Origin: Bacteroidales bacterium
Lineage (GTDB): Bacteria > Bacteroidota > Bacteroidia > Bacteroidales > F082
DNA length: 64,000 bases
Direction of reading: 5' to 3'
Assembly (NCBI GenBank): GCA_024709145.1
Contig: JANJXG010000043.1
Coordinates: 1-64,000 of the forward strand
Shown here piece after piece: positions 23,594 through 33,226 of this stretch. Each line of letters starts with the position of its first letter. Position 1 is the stretch's first letter. A program made the position numbers and the translations under genes. The notes beneath the pieces are model-generated. The model did no database searches. It saw only the letters and a list, made by a program, of their open reading frames with translations, and was not told the origin of the DNA.

Positions 23594-24856
23594 TTATCCC
23601 CCGAAATCATCAAACGCAATCATTTCTTTTGGCACGCCGAGTTCGTCGAGCATTTTAAAGATGGCAGCGTTCATCATAGGTGGTCCGCAAAGGTAGTATT
23701 CAATTTCTTCAGGTTCAGCATGTTGTTTGAGGTAGTTATCGAGAATTACCTGATGTATAAACCCGGTGTAACCTTTCCAGTTGTCCTCAGGTTTTGGTTC
23801 GGATAAGGCCACATTGAATTTGAAGTTCGGAAAATTCTTTTCAATATCCTCAAAGTCATCCATATAGAATAACTCCCTAACTGAGCGTCCGCCATACCAA
23901 AAAGTCGTTTTACGGTCAGTTTTTTCGGTGTGGAACAGATGGAATAAGTGAGATCTCATCGGAGCCATTCCGGCGCCACCACCGATAAACATCATTTCGC
24001 GACGGGTAGGCTTAATGTGAAATTCGCCATAAGGCCCTGAAACCATCACCTTATCACCAGGTTTTCGGCTGAAGATATAGGAAGAACATACACCGGGATT
24101 CACATTCAAAAAGCCGTTTGTTTTACGGTCCCATGGTGGAGTCGCGATGCGTATATTGAGCATAACGATATTCCCCTCGGCAGGATGATTGGCCATCGAA
24201 TAGGCTCTAAACTGTTCTTCGGTGTTCTTCATCTTCAGATCCCACATCTTGAACTTATCCCATTCTTCGCGGTATTCGTCTTCCACTTCAATGTCCTTGC
24301 CAAAGTCGACCTCCAGCTTAGGCACGTCAATTTGAATGTAACCACCTGATTGAAAATCAAGACGCTCACCCTCAGGTAATTTTACAACAAATTCCTTGAT
24401 AAAAGTTGCGACGTTCTTATTCGAAACCACTTCGCATTCCCATTTCTTGATGCCAAAAACTTCAGCAGGTACGCCAATGTTCATATTTTCACGCACTTTA
24501 ACCTGGCACCCCAGTCTCCAGTGGTTTTGCTGCTCCTTTCTTGAGAAATATCCCTTTTCAGTCGGGAGGATGCTTCCGCCTCCTTCAAAAACCTGGCACC
24601 GGCACATGGCACAGGTTCCGCCACCGCCGCAAGCTGAAGGGAGGAAAATCTTGTTGGTAGAAAGTGTAGAGAGCAGCGAAGAACCCGGATCAACTTCCAA
24701 TTCTTTTTCGCCATTGATTGTAATCTTAACTTTACCTTGGGGCGAAAGCTTCATCTTGGCATAGAGAAGGATACCGACAAGGAGTAGGATCATAACCAAA
24801 AAGAAGACGATACTTATCAGTACCACCGTTCCTGTTCCTGTTGCTAATAGAGTCAT
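23594..24856 (-). CDS. nqrF: Na+-translocating NADH:quinone reductase subunit F
   Basis: A 420-residue protein. An N-terminal transmembrane helix (VVLISIVFFLVMILLLVGIL) is followed by a 2Fe-2S ferredoxin domain with CGGGGTCAMCRC and a fourth Cys in LGCQVKV. The FAD domain has RAYSMANHPAEGN, and the NADH-binding part has MFIGGGAGMAPMRSHLFHL and YYLCGPPMMNAA. NqrF takes hydride from NADH and passes electrons to the 2Fe-2S cluster. It is the last gene of nqrABCDEF, 31 bases after nqrE. Confidence 0.96.
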   Translation of the reverse strand: MTLLATGTGTVVLISIVFFLVMILLLVGILLYAKMKLSPQGKVKITINGEKELEVDPGSSLLSTLSTNKIFLPSACGGGGTCAMCRCQVFEGGGSILPTEKGYFSRKEQQNHWRLGCQVKVRENMNIGVPAEVFGIKKWECEVVSNKNVATFIKEFVVKLPEGERLDFQSGGYIQIDVPKLEVDFGKDIEVEDEYREEWDKFKMWDLKMKNTEEQFRAYSMANHPAEGNIVMLNIRIATPPWDRKTNGFLNVNPGVCSSYIFSRKPGDKVMVSGPYGEFHIKPTRREMMFIGGGAGMAPMRSHLFHLFHTEKTDRKTTFWYGGRSVRELFYMDDFEDIEKNFPNFKFNVALSEPKPEDNWKGYTGFIHQVILDNYLKQHAEPEEIEYYLCGPPMMNAAIFKMLDELGVPKEMIAFDDFGG

Positions 24857-24887
24857 TTTTACTAATGATTTTAATTTTTATCCTTCT

Positions 24888-25505
24888 CTATAATTTAATT
24901 CCGAGAAAGCTCATAAAGGCAATGCCCATGAGTCCGGTAATAATGAAGGTTATTCCAAGACCTCTCAGGGGAGCCGGAACATTTGAATAACGAATTTTCT
25001 CGCGAATGGCTGCAATACCAACAATGGCTAAAAGCCAGCCGATTCCCGATCCGATTCCAAAAGCAGTGGCTTGTCCCAGTGTTTGATATTCCCGTTCCTG
25101 CATAAAGAGCGATCCGCCAAGGATGGCACAATTTACTGCAATCAATGGAAGAAAAATACCCAGGGATGAATAAAGTGAGGGACTAAATTTCTCAACAATC
25201 ATCTCAACAAGCTGAACCATAGAGGCAATGATAGCTATAAAAAGAATGAAGCTGAGAAAGCTCAGGTCAACATCAGCAAACCCGGCATCAAGCCATGCCA
25301 GTGCACCAGGTTTAAGAATGTATTCATTGAGAAGGTAGTCAACAGGGACGGTAATGCCTAATACAAAAATTACAGCAAGACCAAGACCTGCAGAGGTCTG
25401 CACTGTTTTTGATACTGCCAGGTAAGAACACATACCCAGAAAGTATGCAAAAATCATGTTATCGATAAAGATCGACTTGACGAATATGTTAAATATCTCT
25501 TGCAT
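24888..25505 (-). CDS. nqrE: Na+-translocating NADH:quinone reductase subunit E
   Basis: A 205-residue protein with six predicted membrane helices. FAYFLGMCSYLAVSK and LIAVNCAILGGSLF carry the two cysteines that, with those of NqrD, hold the iron centre in the middle of the membrane. Paralogous to NqrD in inverted topology. Confidence 0.95.
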   Translation of the reverse strand: MQEIFNIFVKSIFIDNMIFAYFLGMCSYLAVSKTVQTSAGLGLAVIFVLGITVPVDYLLNEYILKPGALAWLDAGFADVDLSFLSFILFIAIIASMVQLVEMIVEKFSPSLYSSLGIFLPLIAVNCAILGGSLFMQEREYQTLGQATAFGIGSGIGWLLAIVGIAAIREKIRYSNVPAPLRGLGITFIITGLMGIAFMSFLGIKL

Positions 25506-25522
25506 TTTCTTGATGTTTTGGA

Positions 25523-26176
25523 CTATTCTTCAATTAGCTGAGGATTTCTTGAGCGCTGAATCCAGATGATGATTCCTATCAAAATCAGAGCCATCGGAGG
25601 CAGAATCATAAATCCGTTGTTCTTGTATCCAAGTTCATAAAATGATTGCGGAATGAGGTGAAAACCCCAAATGGTGCCACTGCCAAATAGCTCGCGTATA
25701 AATGCAACCATCAGCAAGATCATCCCGTAACCAAAACCATTGCCTAACCCATCGAGAAATGACGGCCAGGGCTTGTTACTCATGGCATAAGCCTCGAGCC
25801 TTCCCATCAGGATGCAGTTGGTAATAATCAGACCAACGAATACTGAAAGCTGTTTACTCACGTCATAGACGAAAGCCTTCAAAAATTGATCGACAACAAT
25901 AACCAGCAAAGCAATTACAACTAATTGCACGATGATGCGGATTCGTGGTGGAATTCCATTTCTAAGCACAGAAATAATCAGGTTAGAAAAGGCAGTAACA
26001 ATGGTTACAGAAACAGCCATAACAAAGGCTGGTTTCATTTTGGCCGTAACGGCCAGTGCAGAGCAAATACCCAAAACCTGAACCGTAATTGGGTTGTTAA
26101 GATTCAGGGGACTCGTAAGGAGTTTAATATTCTTGGGCGAAAATAAGGGTTCTTTTTCCTGATTTGAAGCACTCAT
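25523..26176 (-). CDS. nqrD: Na+-translocating NADH:quinone reductase subunit D
   Basis: A 217-residue integral membrane protein. VQVLGICSALAVTAKMKPAF and VGLIITNCILMGRLEAYAMS contain the conserved cysteines of the NqrD/NqrE iron site. Its ATG is 2 bases from the nqrC stop, so the two are tightly coupled. Confidence 0.95.
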   Translation of the reverse strand: MSASNQEKEPLFSPKNIKLLTSPLNLNNPITVQVLGICSALAVTAKMKPAFVMAVSVTIVTAFSNLIISVLRNGIPPRIRIIVQLVVIALLVIVVDQFLKAFVYDVSKQLSVFVGLIITNCILMGRLEAYAMSNKPWPSFLDGLGNGFGYGMILLMVAFIRELFGSGTIWGFHLIPQSFYELGYKNNGFMILPPMALILIGIIIWIQRSRNPQLIEE

Positions 26177-26178
26177 AA

Positions 26179-26916
26179 TTATCCTTGTTTTTTGATAAAC
26201 GGTTCATAACTTTCCAGAACATTTTTTAGCATGCCACCAACACCGTTACTTGTTATTGTTCCACCTGAAATGGCATCAACCAAATGTGGCTGCAATTCAA
26301 CAGGTTGATTTACCAATCCACCTTTTACAACTCCTACAGAAACAAATTTGCCTTGTTCATCAAAAATAGTTTTACCAGGAAATTGATCTGTAAAAATGGG
26401 GGTTTCGATCTCAGCACCTAATCCGGGGGTTTCTGACTTATGTCCAAAAGTAACCCCTACAACTGTTTTGAAATCATCTTTTAGGGCGATGTTACCCCAG
26501 ATTGGGCCCCAGAGACCAACACCCCGCAATGGAATAATAAAAACCTTATGACCATCTTTCTGAACCACATACATGGCCAGTTCAAATGGCTTTCCGACAG
26601 ATTTTTTATATAACTCCTCCTTCAGGTTGAGCTTAAACGCTTTTGAGTTTTCTTTGCCATCGGCGGTATAATCGTCCACCACATTGCCTTCAGCATCAAT
26701 CACCATCATATTGGTGATGTTTTTATTGAAAAGTTCGATGGCATTTTTGGCATCTACTCCTTCAAAACCGGCAGAGGCCAGGATGCTCTGCATTTTGTCT
26801 ACGGCATCATTTCTGTCCTGAAAAGGCTTCAGCACAAGCGCCGTTGTTGAGAGGATGGCAGCCACCAAAATGACGAGAATGGCTGCATACCTGAAAATAT
26901 ATCCGTTACTGTACAT
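26179..26916 (-). CDS. nqrC: Na+-translocating NADH:quinone reductase subunit C
   Basis: A 245-residue protein. One N-terminal membrane helix (YAAILVILVAAILSTTALVL) is followed by a periplasmic flavodomain with GVGLWGPIWGNIALKDDFKT, GHKSETPGLGAEI and the ApbE target DAISGGTITSNGV, in which the Thr of SGGT should carry FMN. It relays electrons between the membrane iron site and NqrB. Confidence 0.95.
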   Translation of the reverse strand: MYSNGYIFRYAAILVILVAAILSTTALVLKPFQDRNDAVDKMQSILASAGFEGVDAKNAIELFNKNITNMMVIDAEGNVVDDYTADGKENSKAFKLNLKEELYKKSVGKPFELAMYVVQKDGHKVFIIPLRGVGLWGPIWGNIALKDDFKTVVGVTFGHKSETPGLGAEIETPIFTDQFPGKTIFDEQGKFVSVGVVKGGLVNQPVELQPHLVDAISGGTITSNGVGGMLKNVLESYEPFIKKQG

Positions 26917-26937
26917 ATCTTTAAATGTTTAGTTGAT

Positions 26938-28086
26938 CTAAGCTTTGACAGCTACTTTGGCACGTTTTAGTCGTCTTTTGATGTTGGATTCAACCACATA
27001 GTGATCGATGAGCGGTGCAAAAACATTCATCAATAGGATTGCAAGCATCATGCCTTCAGGATAAGCAGGATTAAAGACCCGGATCAAAACGGCAATCATA
27101 CCTATAAGGAGCCCGTAAATAATTTTCCCTCTGGCAGTTTGAGAGGCCGAAACAGGGTCAGTAGCCATATAAACCGCGCCAAAAGCAAAACCTCCCATTA
27201 CCAGGTGCTGATAAGCCGGAATATTCATATAAGCATTGGCACCCCAAAGATTGAAGAGCCATCCCATAAGCATTCCGCCGGCAAAAACTGAGGCCATGAT
27301 TCGGGCACTGCCAATTCCTGTTGCGATTAATACCAAAGCACCCAATAAAATAGCTAGTGTGGAAGTTTCACCGATACTTCCGGGAATCACACCTATGAAC
27401 ATATCCCAGACCGATGGTACTTTGTCTGTTTCCATGACCAAAAGATGTCCGAGTGGTGTGGCTCCAGAGTAGGCATCAGCTTTTTCGGCAATCCAAACCT
27501 TATCTCCCGACATCTCCGCCGGGTAAGCAAAGAAGAGGAAAGCGCGTGCAGTGAGAGCAGGATTCAGAATGTTCATGCCGGTTCCACCAAACACCTCTTT
27601 ACCAATGATTACAGCGAAAGCAGTTGCAATAGCAACCATCCAAAGCGGAACATCCGGTGGCATAACCATCGGGATGAGCATCCCGGAAACCAAGAAACCT
27701 TCGTTGACTTCGTGGCCGCGGGATTGGGCAAAAGCAAACTCGATACCCAGACCTACAACATAGGAGACAACGATAACAGGCAGCACTTTCAGCAAGCCAA
27801 AACCAAACATGGGCCAAAAATCATAGTCCATCCCGTGAGACAGATAGTGTTGGTAGCCAACATTCCAGATACCAAAAATCAAGGGGAAAATCAAAGCGAT
27901 AACCACGATAATCATTGTACGTTTCATATCGATCGCATCACGGATGTGGGCACCATTACTGGTGGTTTTGTCAGGAACAAACAAAAACGTTTCAAAGGCA
28001 TCGAAAGTAGAATGTAGTTTTTCAAAACGACCTCCCTTTTCGAACTGTGGTTTTTGTTTATCTAAAAAATCCCTTAAGAACTTCAT
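26938..28086 (-). CDS. nqrB: Na+-translocating NADH:quinone reductase subunit B
   Basis: A 382-residue protein with about ten membrane helices. The covalent FMN motif is DAYSGATPLG. GTGMNILNPALTARAFLFFA and GGFAFGAVYMATDPVSASQT are family signatures. NqrB forms the main Na+ path, binds riboflavin and one FMN, and contacts quinone. The length is close to usual. Confidence 0.95.
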   Translation of the reverse strand: MKFLRDFLDKQKPQFEKGGRFEKLHSTFDAFETFLFVPDKTTSNGAHIRDAIDMKRTMIIVVIALIFPLIFGIWNVGYQHYLSHGMDYDFWPMFGFGLLKVLPVIVVSYVVGLGIEFAFAQSRGHEVNEGFLVSGMLIPMVMPPDVPLWMVAIATAFAVIIGKEVFGGTGMNILNPALTARAFLFFAYPAEMSGDKVWIAEKADAYSGATPLGHLLVMETDKVPSVWDMFIGVIPGSIGETSTLAILLGALVLIATGIGSARIMASVFAGGMLMGWLFNLWGANAYMNIPAYQHLVMGGFAFGAVYMATDPVSASQTARGKIIYGLLIGMIAVLIRVFNPAYPEGMMLAILLMNVFAPLIDHYVVESNIKRRLKRAKVAVKA

Positions 28087-28113
28087 TTTTCTAAAGTATT
28101 GATTAAATATCTG

Positions 28114-29463
28114 TTAACTCATTTCTTTACGCATCAGATCAAGGCCTTTTCTAACCAGTACCTGAATATCCGTTTTGGAGGTGTCAATCACTTCACAAAG
28201 CGCAAAATCTTCTTCATCGACCTCATAAATACCAAGATTTTCCATCAGATCGATGTCCTCTACAATAATAGCTTTCAACAGCTGCATCGGGTAGATGTCG
28301 AAGGGGAAAACTTTTTCAAACTGACCTGTCATTACAAGAGCCCTGTGGCCTCCATGCATATTGGTGTCAAGTTTGTACTTTTTATTCCTGAAAAGGAATG
28401 AAGGGAATGACCGGCTGATGCTGAATTTATCGAAACCAGGAACCGCCCAGCCCAAGAATTCATGGTAATTTCCTTCCTTGATCACAGTCACCTGTGTGTG
28501 GTAAAAACCGATGTAGCCATCGAGGTCAATTTTAGTACCCGTCAGCACATTGCCGCTCACAAACCGTTTCTCAACTGCGGTAAGCTGTGACTTTACCATG
28601 TTTTCGAGTCTTGCACCCACAAAAGTTCTGTAATAAACCGGATTAAGTACTTCAGGACCAGTAAGCGCGATGACTCTGGTAGCATTATAAATTCCTGATT
28701 TGAATAACCTTCCAATGACAAGGACATCTTGAGGGTATAAATACCAAACAACTTCGCCTTTGTTAATGGGATCGATTTTATTGATTTGAACCCCGACATT
28801 GCCGGCAGGATGCGGCCCGGCAAAGTGATTTACCTGAACACCTTTGGCAGCAGTAAATGCCTGTGAAGGAGTTGACTGAGCATCAACATTCACATGAACT
28901 TTTCCCTTTGTTAGTGCAATCAAAACATCCAGCCCTTTTTGGAAAATGTCCTCTTGTCCCTGAACGATAAGGTTGTTATCGGGAGCCAAAGGGGAAGTGT
29001 CGAATGTGGAAATAAAAATGGCTTTGGGTAGGTCAGCCGGATTGGCAATGACAGAATAAGGTCTTTGACGAATGAAAGGCCACACTCCGCTTTGTAATAG
29101 TTTGTCAACAATCTCTTCACGTTTCATTTTGGAGGGATCGCCTGCGCCGAAGTTCACGGCGGCAAATTTGCCGTCGGATTCAATCCTTACTTCAAGCAAA
29201 ACACGTTTGGCACCCCTTTTGATCTCACTGACTTTCCCGCTAACAGGTGATGTGAAAATGATGTTATCGCGGTATTTATCCACAAAAAGTGGCGTACCTG
29301 CCTGTACTTCATCTCCTTCTTTTACCAGTAATTTTGGAAAAACACCAATGAAATCGGTGGGTTTAATGGCAAACTGATCTGTCGAAAGTTCCTTAATAGT
29401 TTTTTCGGCCTCGCCTACCAAATTGATATTCAAGCCCTTCTTAATTCTAATAACGTTTGACAT
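28114..29463 (-). CDS. nqrA: Na+-translocating NADH:quinone reductase subunit A
   Basis: A 449-residue soluble subunit starting MSNVIRIKKGLNINLVGEAE. The N-terminal part is a lipoyl-like/RnfC-type sandwich fold (LVKEGDEVQAGTPLFVDKYR), with NHFAGPHPAGNVGVQINKID later. NqrA sits on the cytoplasmic side near the quinone site. The ATG at 29463 matches the family N-terminus; the in-frame ATG 72 bases upstream adds an unrelated tail. A minus-strand TTTCTTTG near 29500 is an imperfect -7 box. This is the first gene of the operon. Confidence 0.95.
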   Translation of the reverse strand: MSNVIRIKKGLNINLVGEAEKTIKELSTDQFAIKPTDFIGVFPKLLVKEGDEVQAGTPLFVDKYRDNIIFTSPVSGKVSEIKRGAKRVLLEVRIESDGKFAAVNFGAGDPSKMKREEIVDKLLQSGVWPFIRQRPYSVIANPADLPKAIFISTFDTSPLAPDNNLIVQGQEDIFQKGLDVLIALTKGKVHVNVDAQSTPSQAFTAAKGVQVNHFAGPHPAGNVGVQINKIDPINKGEVVWYLYPQDVLVIGRLFKSGIYNATRVIALTGPEVLNPVYYRTFVGARLENMVKSQLTAVEKRFVSGNVLTGTKIDLDGYIGFYHTQVTVIKEGNYHEFLGWAVPGFDKFSISRSFPSFLFRNKKYKLDTNMHGGHRALVMTGQFEKVFPFDIYPMQLLKAIIVEDIDLMENLGIYEVDEEDFALCEVIDTSKTDIQVLVRKGLDLMRKEMS

Positions 29464-29577
29464 ATCTACCTTGATAAATATTTTAATATTATGCAAAGAA
29501 ACGAATTTACTTTTGTTGAAATCAAAGCAAATCAAGAAAAAACTCGCTTTTTTTCAAGCGAATGCATCAATGAAACG

Positions 29578-29609
29578 TTTGATATAAATCAATGAATAGG
29601 CTATCTTTG
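29578..29609 (+). promoter_or_regulatory. Promoter of the T9SS plug-family gene
   Basis: TTTG at 29578-29581, a 20-base spacer, then TATCTTTG at 29602-29609, both perfect. The leader to the ATG at 29656 is about 40 bases. Confidence 0.8.
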
Positions 29610-29655
29610 TCAACAGAAAACCAGAATCGATAACTCCAAATGATCCTCTCTCAGA

Positions 29656-30960
29656 ATGATTAAACTTTTTCAAGCTAAACCTGCCATACACCTCTACCAG
29701 TTATTGGTGTTTTTAATGTTAACTATTCCCTACCATAGTTTTTCTCAGGAGTCGTTTGTTTACAACGATTTAACCTATAAAGGAGATGTTCAAACAGTGC
29801 TGATGCACCCTGCTGACGACCCACTTGGCAGACCGATCATGTTGCTTGGCACTGAAAACTCATTGATACTTTCGTTTGACGTGCTCGGCGATATGGCATA
29901 CACCTATCATTATACACTGATACATTGCAGTTGGGATTGGAAACCCAGCGACCTTCAACCAACTTTTTATCTTGAAGGCTACACAGAAGACCAAATCAAT
30001 GATTACCGTTTTTCGCTTAACACCTTAACACCATATATCCATTATACACTGAAGTTTCCCACAGCCTATCTGAAACCCAAAATCTCCGGAAATTATCTAC
30101 TCGTTGTTTATGAGAATGAATATTCGCCGGCCAACATCCTGTTCAGCAGAAGGCTTTATGTTGTTGACCATCAAGTGAGTATTAAGGCATCAATCCCACA
30201 GCACAACCGTGACCCGAAATACAGTAATACCCATCAGCAAGTTGACGTGGAAGTGGCAGTTCCAGCTTATCTGGGCAATATCCCAGCCCGTTCGTTTCAA
30301 CTTTGTATTCAGCAAAACGGACGCAAAGACAACATGGTGAGTGGGTTACAGCCAAGTCAAACCTACACTGATAAAATTGTTTATGAATACTTCAACGAAA
30401 CCTTGTTTGAAGGAGGAAATCAATGGCGGGATTTGGACTTGAAAAGTTATAAATACCAATCAGAACGCATTCAGCGGATTATTCAGGGAACCGACTATTA
30501 CTCTGTAAAACTTTGGGAGGACGAGCGTCGTCACCGAAGAACCTATGTATCTGAAAAAGACATTCAAGGGAAAAAGCTGATTCAGGCCAGACAAGATCAG
30601 GATACTGACATTGAAGGCGATTATGCCTGGGTAGATTTTTTTCTGGCTTATGAAGCCCCCCTCACGCATGGCGAAATGCATCTTCTGGGTGCCATCAACG
30701 ATTGGAATGTTGACAAAAACAGTAGGATGAAATACAATTACCAAGCTAAAGGCTACGAGATTTCGAAATTCCTGAAACAAGGATATTACAATTACCAGTA
30801 TGGAATCAGAGAAAACGGCACACAAAAAGCAGAAACTGAACTCGTTGAAGGCAGCCACTGGGAGTCACAACACGAGTACTTTATTTGTTTGTATTTTCGT
30901 AAGCCGGGGTCAATTCATGATTTACTCATCGGAACCCTTTTCATAAATTCTCATGAATGA
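29656..30960 (+). CDS. DUF5103 / type IX secretion system plug-family protein
   Basis: A 434-residue secreted protein; the signal peptide ends near HSFSQE. Conserved stretches are DPLGRPIMLLGTENSLILSF, YHYTLIHCSWDWKPSDLQPT, and LTPYIHYTLKFPTAYLKPKI, matching DUF5103. A family member was found plugging the periplasmic side of the SprA translocon in Flavobacterium johnsoniae, so this one is named a T9SS plug-domain protein. No other T9SS genes are nearby. A monocistronic unit is suggested by its own promoter and by flanking gaps. Confidence 0.8.
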   Translation: MIKLFQAKPAIHLYQLLVFLMLTIPYHSFSQESFVYNDLTYKGDVQTVLMHPADDPLGRPIMLLGTENSLILSFDVLGDMAYTYHYTLIHCSWDWKPSDLQPTFYLEGYTEDQINDYRFSLNTLTPYIHYTLKFPTAYLKPKISGNYLLVVYENEYSPANILFSRRLYVVDHQVSIKASIPQHNRDPKYSNTHQQVDVEVAVPAYLGNIPARSFQLCIQQNGRKDNMVSGLQPSQTYTDKIVYEYFNETLFEGGNQWRDLDLKSYKYQSERIQRIIQGTDYYSVKLWEDERRHRRTYVSEKDIQGKKLIQARQDQDTDIEGDYAWVDFFLAYEAPLTHGEMHLLGAINDWNVDKNSRMKYNYQAKGYEISKFLKQGYYNYQYGIRENGTQKAETELVEGSHWESQHEYFICLYFRKPGSIHDLLIGTLFINSHE

Positions 30961-31072
30961 AATTTATTCCTGAAATTGGAAAAAATTACTACGGTCTTTT
31001 AATGTAATATATTATCTGTCAGTTAACTAACTCATGGCATAAATTTTGAAATTCTTTTAGAAACAAGAAATC

Positions 31073-33097
31073 ATGAAAAAGATATTTTACTTTGCCCTTT
31101 TGGCAATGGTTTCATTTGCCGGGTGCCATAAACCAATTTCTCCCGACGAGCCGGAGACCAACTCAAAAATGGACTTGCTACAGGTTCCCGAGAGTTTTAA
31201 CTGGTCGACCACCAAATCGGTTTCCATCAAAATTTCGGCTCTCGACAACCTCGATCAACCCATCAGCGGGGCAAAGTTTTTTGTATTCACCAAAGATCCT
31301 GAATTGGGCGGTACGCTGATCTTAAGTGGAATCACCAATCAGCTTGGGATTTACCAGATAGTTTATCAGGTGCCAGCTTATTACACTTCCTTATATATTT
31401 CAACCACTTACGTCGGATTGCCCTCCGACAGAACAATAGAGTTAAATACACCGGTCATAGAAACCATTTTTGGAGGCAGCTCTTCAGTAGTGCCTGTTAA
31501 AGACGTATTAATTCCTTCGGCTACCAATGCGGTATATAAGTTTTTGGGAACCTATACCAGTCAGGGTGTTCCGAACTACCTAGAACCAGAAAACGAACCT
31601 ATTTCGGCCAGTTTTCTAGATGACATCAACAATTCACTACCTGAACGGATTTCCTTGCCTGTTTCTCATCCTGAGTATTTCAGTGATGTATATGATCATA
31701 ACATTAAACTACTGGAAACCTGTGATGTATGGGTTACATTTGTAACCGAAGGAGCCGGTTACCGTAACGTTCTTGGTTTTTACACCTACCCGACAGACAA
31801 TCCTCCGCAAACACCGGCCGAAATCGACAGCATCACAATCATTTATCCAAATGCATCAATGCAGGGAAGCGGTGGTGGTCTTAAACCTGGAAATAAAGTG
31901 AAAATCGGACGCTTTGAAGCCAACACAACAATTGCCTGGGCGCTTATAGCAGATGGATGGAACGGAAGTCAGGTTACCAACGGTCGATGGATTGTCTATT
32001 CGACCAAAGCACTCAATCAAATCAGTAACACAAGCCTCAACCAGCATACTGTTTTGCTGCGTGACCCGGGAAGACAAAGATTTTTGCTTGGCATTGAAGA
32101 CATCAAACGCAATCAATCGGGTTGCGATCATGATTTTAACGACGCCGTCTTTTTTGTAACAGCCAATCCAGTGCAGGCTGTTGACCCAACTGATTTACCT
32201 GTCATTGACTACACCGGCGAAGATGCTGACGGCGATGGCGTTCCCGATCAATTTGATGATTATCCGGATGACACTGAAAAAGCCTTTAACAATTATTTCT
32301 TCAATCAAGGCGATTTTGGGACTCTGGCATTCGAAGATCTTTGGCCTTATAAAGGCGACTATGACTTCAACGATGCTGTGATTGATTATAATTTTAACCA
32401 GATTACCAACGGTAGCAATGAGGTAACCGAAATAAGGGCAACATTTGTTTTGCGTGCACATGGCGCCTATTATCACAATGGTTTCGGGTTTGAAATACCT
32501 ATTACGCCATCCATGGTTTCGTCGGTTGAAGGCATCAGGATAACAGATAGTTACATTAATCTCCTTGCAAATCAAACTGAAGCAGGACAGACTAATGCAA
32601 CTATCATCGTTTGGGACGATTCCTACGAAATTTTACCACCTCAAGGCAGCAGCATCGGCGCTAACACTACCCCGGATGTACCGTTTATCGTCCCTGATAC
32701 ACTGGAAATAATCATCCGTTTAAATCAGTCTGTAGCGTTGAGTGAGGTTGGCATCCCACCCTACAATCCATTTATTATTGTCGACCGGCAACGAGAAATC
32801 GAGGTACACCTGCCCGATCATGCACCCACAGCTCTTGCAAACCCTTTGCTCCTTGGAACAGGACATGACAACAGCATCCCATCTGATGGCCGGTATTATA
32901 AAACTTCAAACAATCTTCCCTGGGCCATCAATATCATTGAAAAGCTGGAATATCCGATCGAAAAAACTGAAATACCAGAGGCACATCTCAAATTTTCTGA
33001 GTGGGCCGAAAGTGGCGGAGCTGTATTTAATGATTGGTACAAAGCAACAGAAGGTTATCGAAATGACGAAAAGATTTATCATCCCGTAAATCGTTGA
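31073..33097 (+). CDS. LruC-domain surface lipoprotein
   Basis: A 674-residue lipoprotein with lipobox in MVSFAGCHKPIS. After an N-terminal beta-rich region, two related motifs occur: SGCDHDFNDAVFFVTA (about residue 350) and KGDYDFNDAVIDYNFNQI (about 430). Between them is a thrombospondin-type-3-like Asp-rich stretch, DADGDGVPDQFDDYPDD, likely to bind calcium. The C-terminal half matches the LruC/DUF4842 pattern. Such proteins are probably on the cell surface; the function is unknown. It stands alone, with no clear promoter. Confidence 0.75.
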   Translation: MKKIFYFALLAMVSFAGCHKPISPDEPETNSKMDLLQVPESFNWSTTKSVSIKISALDNLDQPISGAKFFVFTKDPELGGTLILSGITNQLGIYQIVYQVPAYYTSLYISTTYVGLPSDRTIELNTPVIETIFGGSSSVVPVKDVLIPSATNAVYKFLGTYTSQGVPNYLEPENEPISASFLDDINNSLPERISLPVSHPEYFSDVYDHNIKLLETCDVWVTFVTEGAGYRNVLGFYTYPTDNPPQTPAEIDSITIIYPNASMQGSGGGLKPGNKVKIGRFEANTTIAWALIADGWNGSQVTNGRWIVYSTKALNQISNTSLNQHTVLLRDPGRQRFLLGIEDIKRNQSGCDHDFNDAVFFVTANPVQAVDPTDLPVIDYTGEDADGDGVPDQFDDYPDDTEKAFNNYFFNQGDFGTLAFEDLWPYKGDYDFNDAVIDYNFNQITNGSNEVTEIRATFVLRAHGAYYHNGFGFEIPITPSMVSSVEGIRITDSYINLLANQTEAGQTNATIIVWDDSYEILPPQGSSIGANTTPDVPFIVPDTLEIIIRLNQSVALSEVGIPPYNPFIIVDRQREIEVHLPDHAPTALANPLLLGTGHDNSIPSDGRYYKTSNNLPWAINIIEKLEYPIEKTEIPEAHLKFSEWAESGGAVFNDWYKATEGYRNDEKIYHPVNR

Positions 33098-33203
33098 TTG
33101 AATTCGATTTAGCACTACCTTTTCCACATTCCGACTGATCATTCGACGGATTGATTCAAATTTCAGAACACAGATGACTGAAGCTGCCGTAGGCAGAAAA
33201 GAT

Positions 33204-33211
33204 TACCTTTG
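33204..33211 (+). promoter_or_regulatory. -7 box of priA
   Basis: TACCTTTG matches TAnnTTTG and lies 15 bases before the ATG at 33227. It overlaps the TTG at 33209 that would otherwise be the longest ORF start. Confidence 0.5.
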
Positions 33212-33226
33212 CCGGTTGTGAAACCC

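Noticed and set aside
33209-33226. TTG start giving a longer PriA
   Set aside because: It overlaps the TACCTTTG promoter box; the ATG at 33227 matches the family start.
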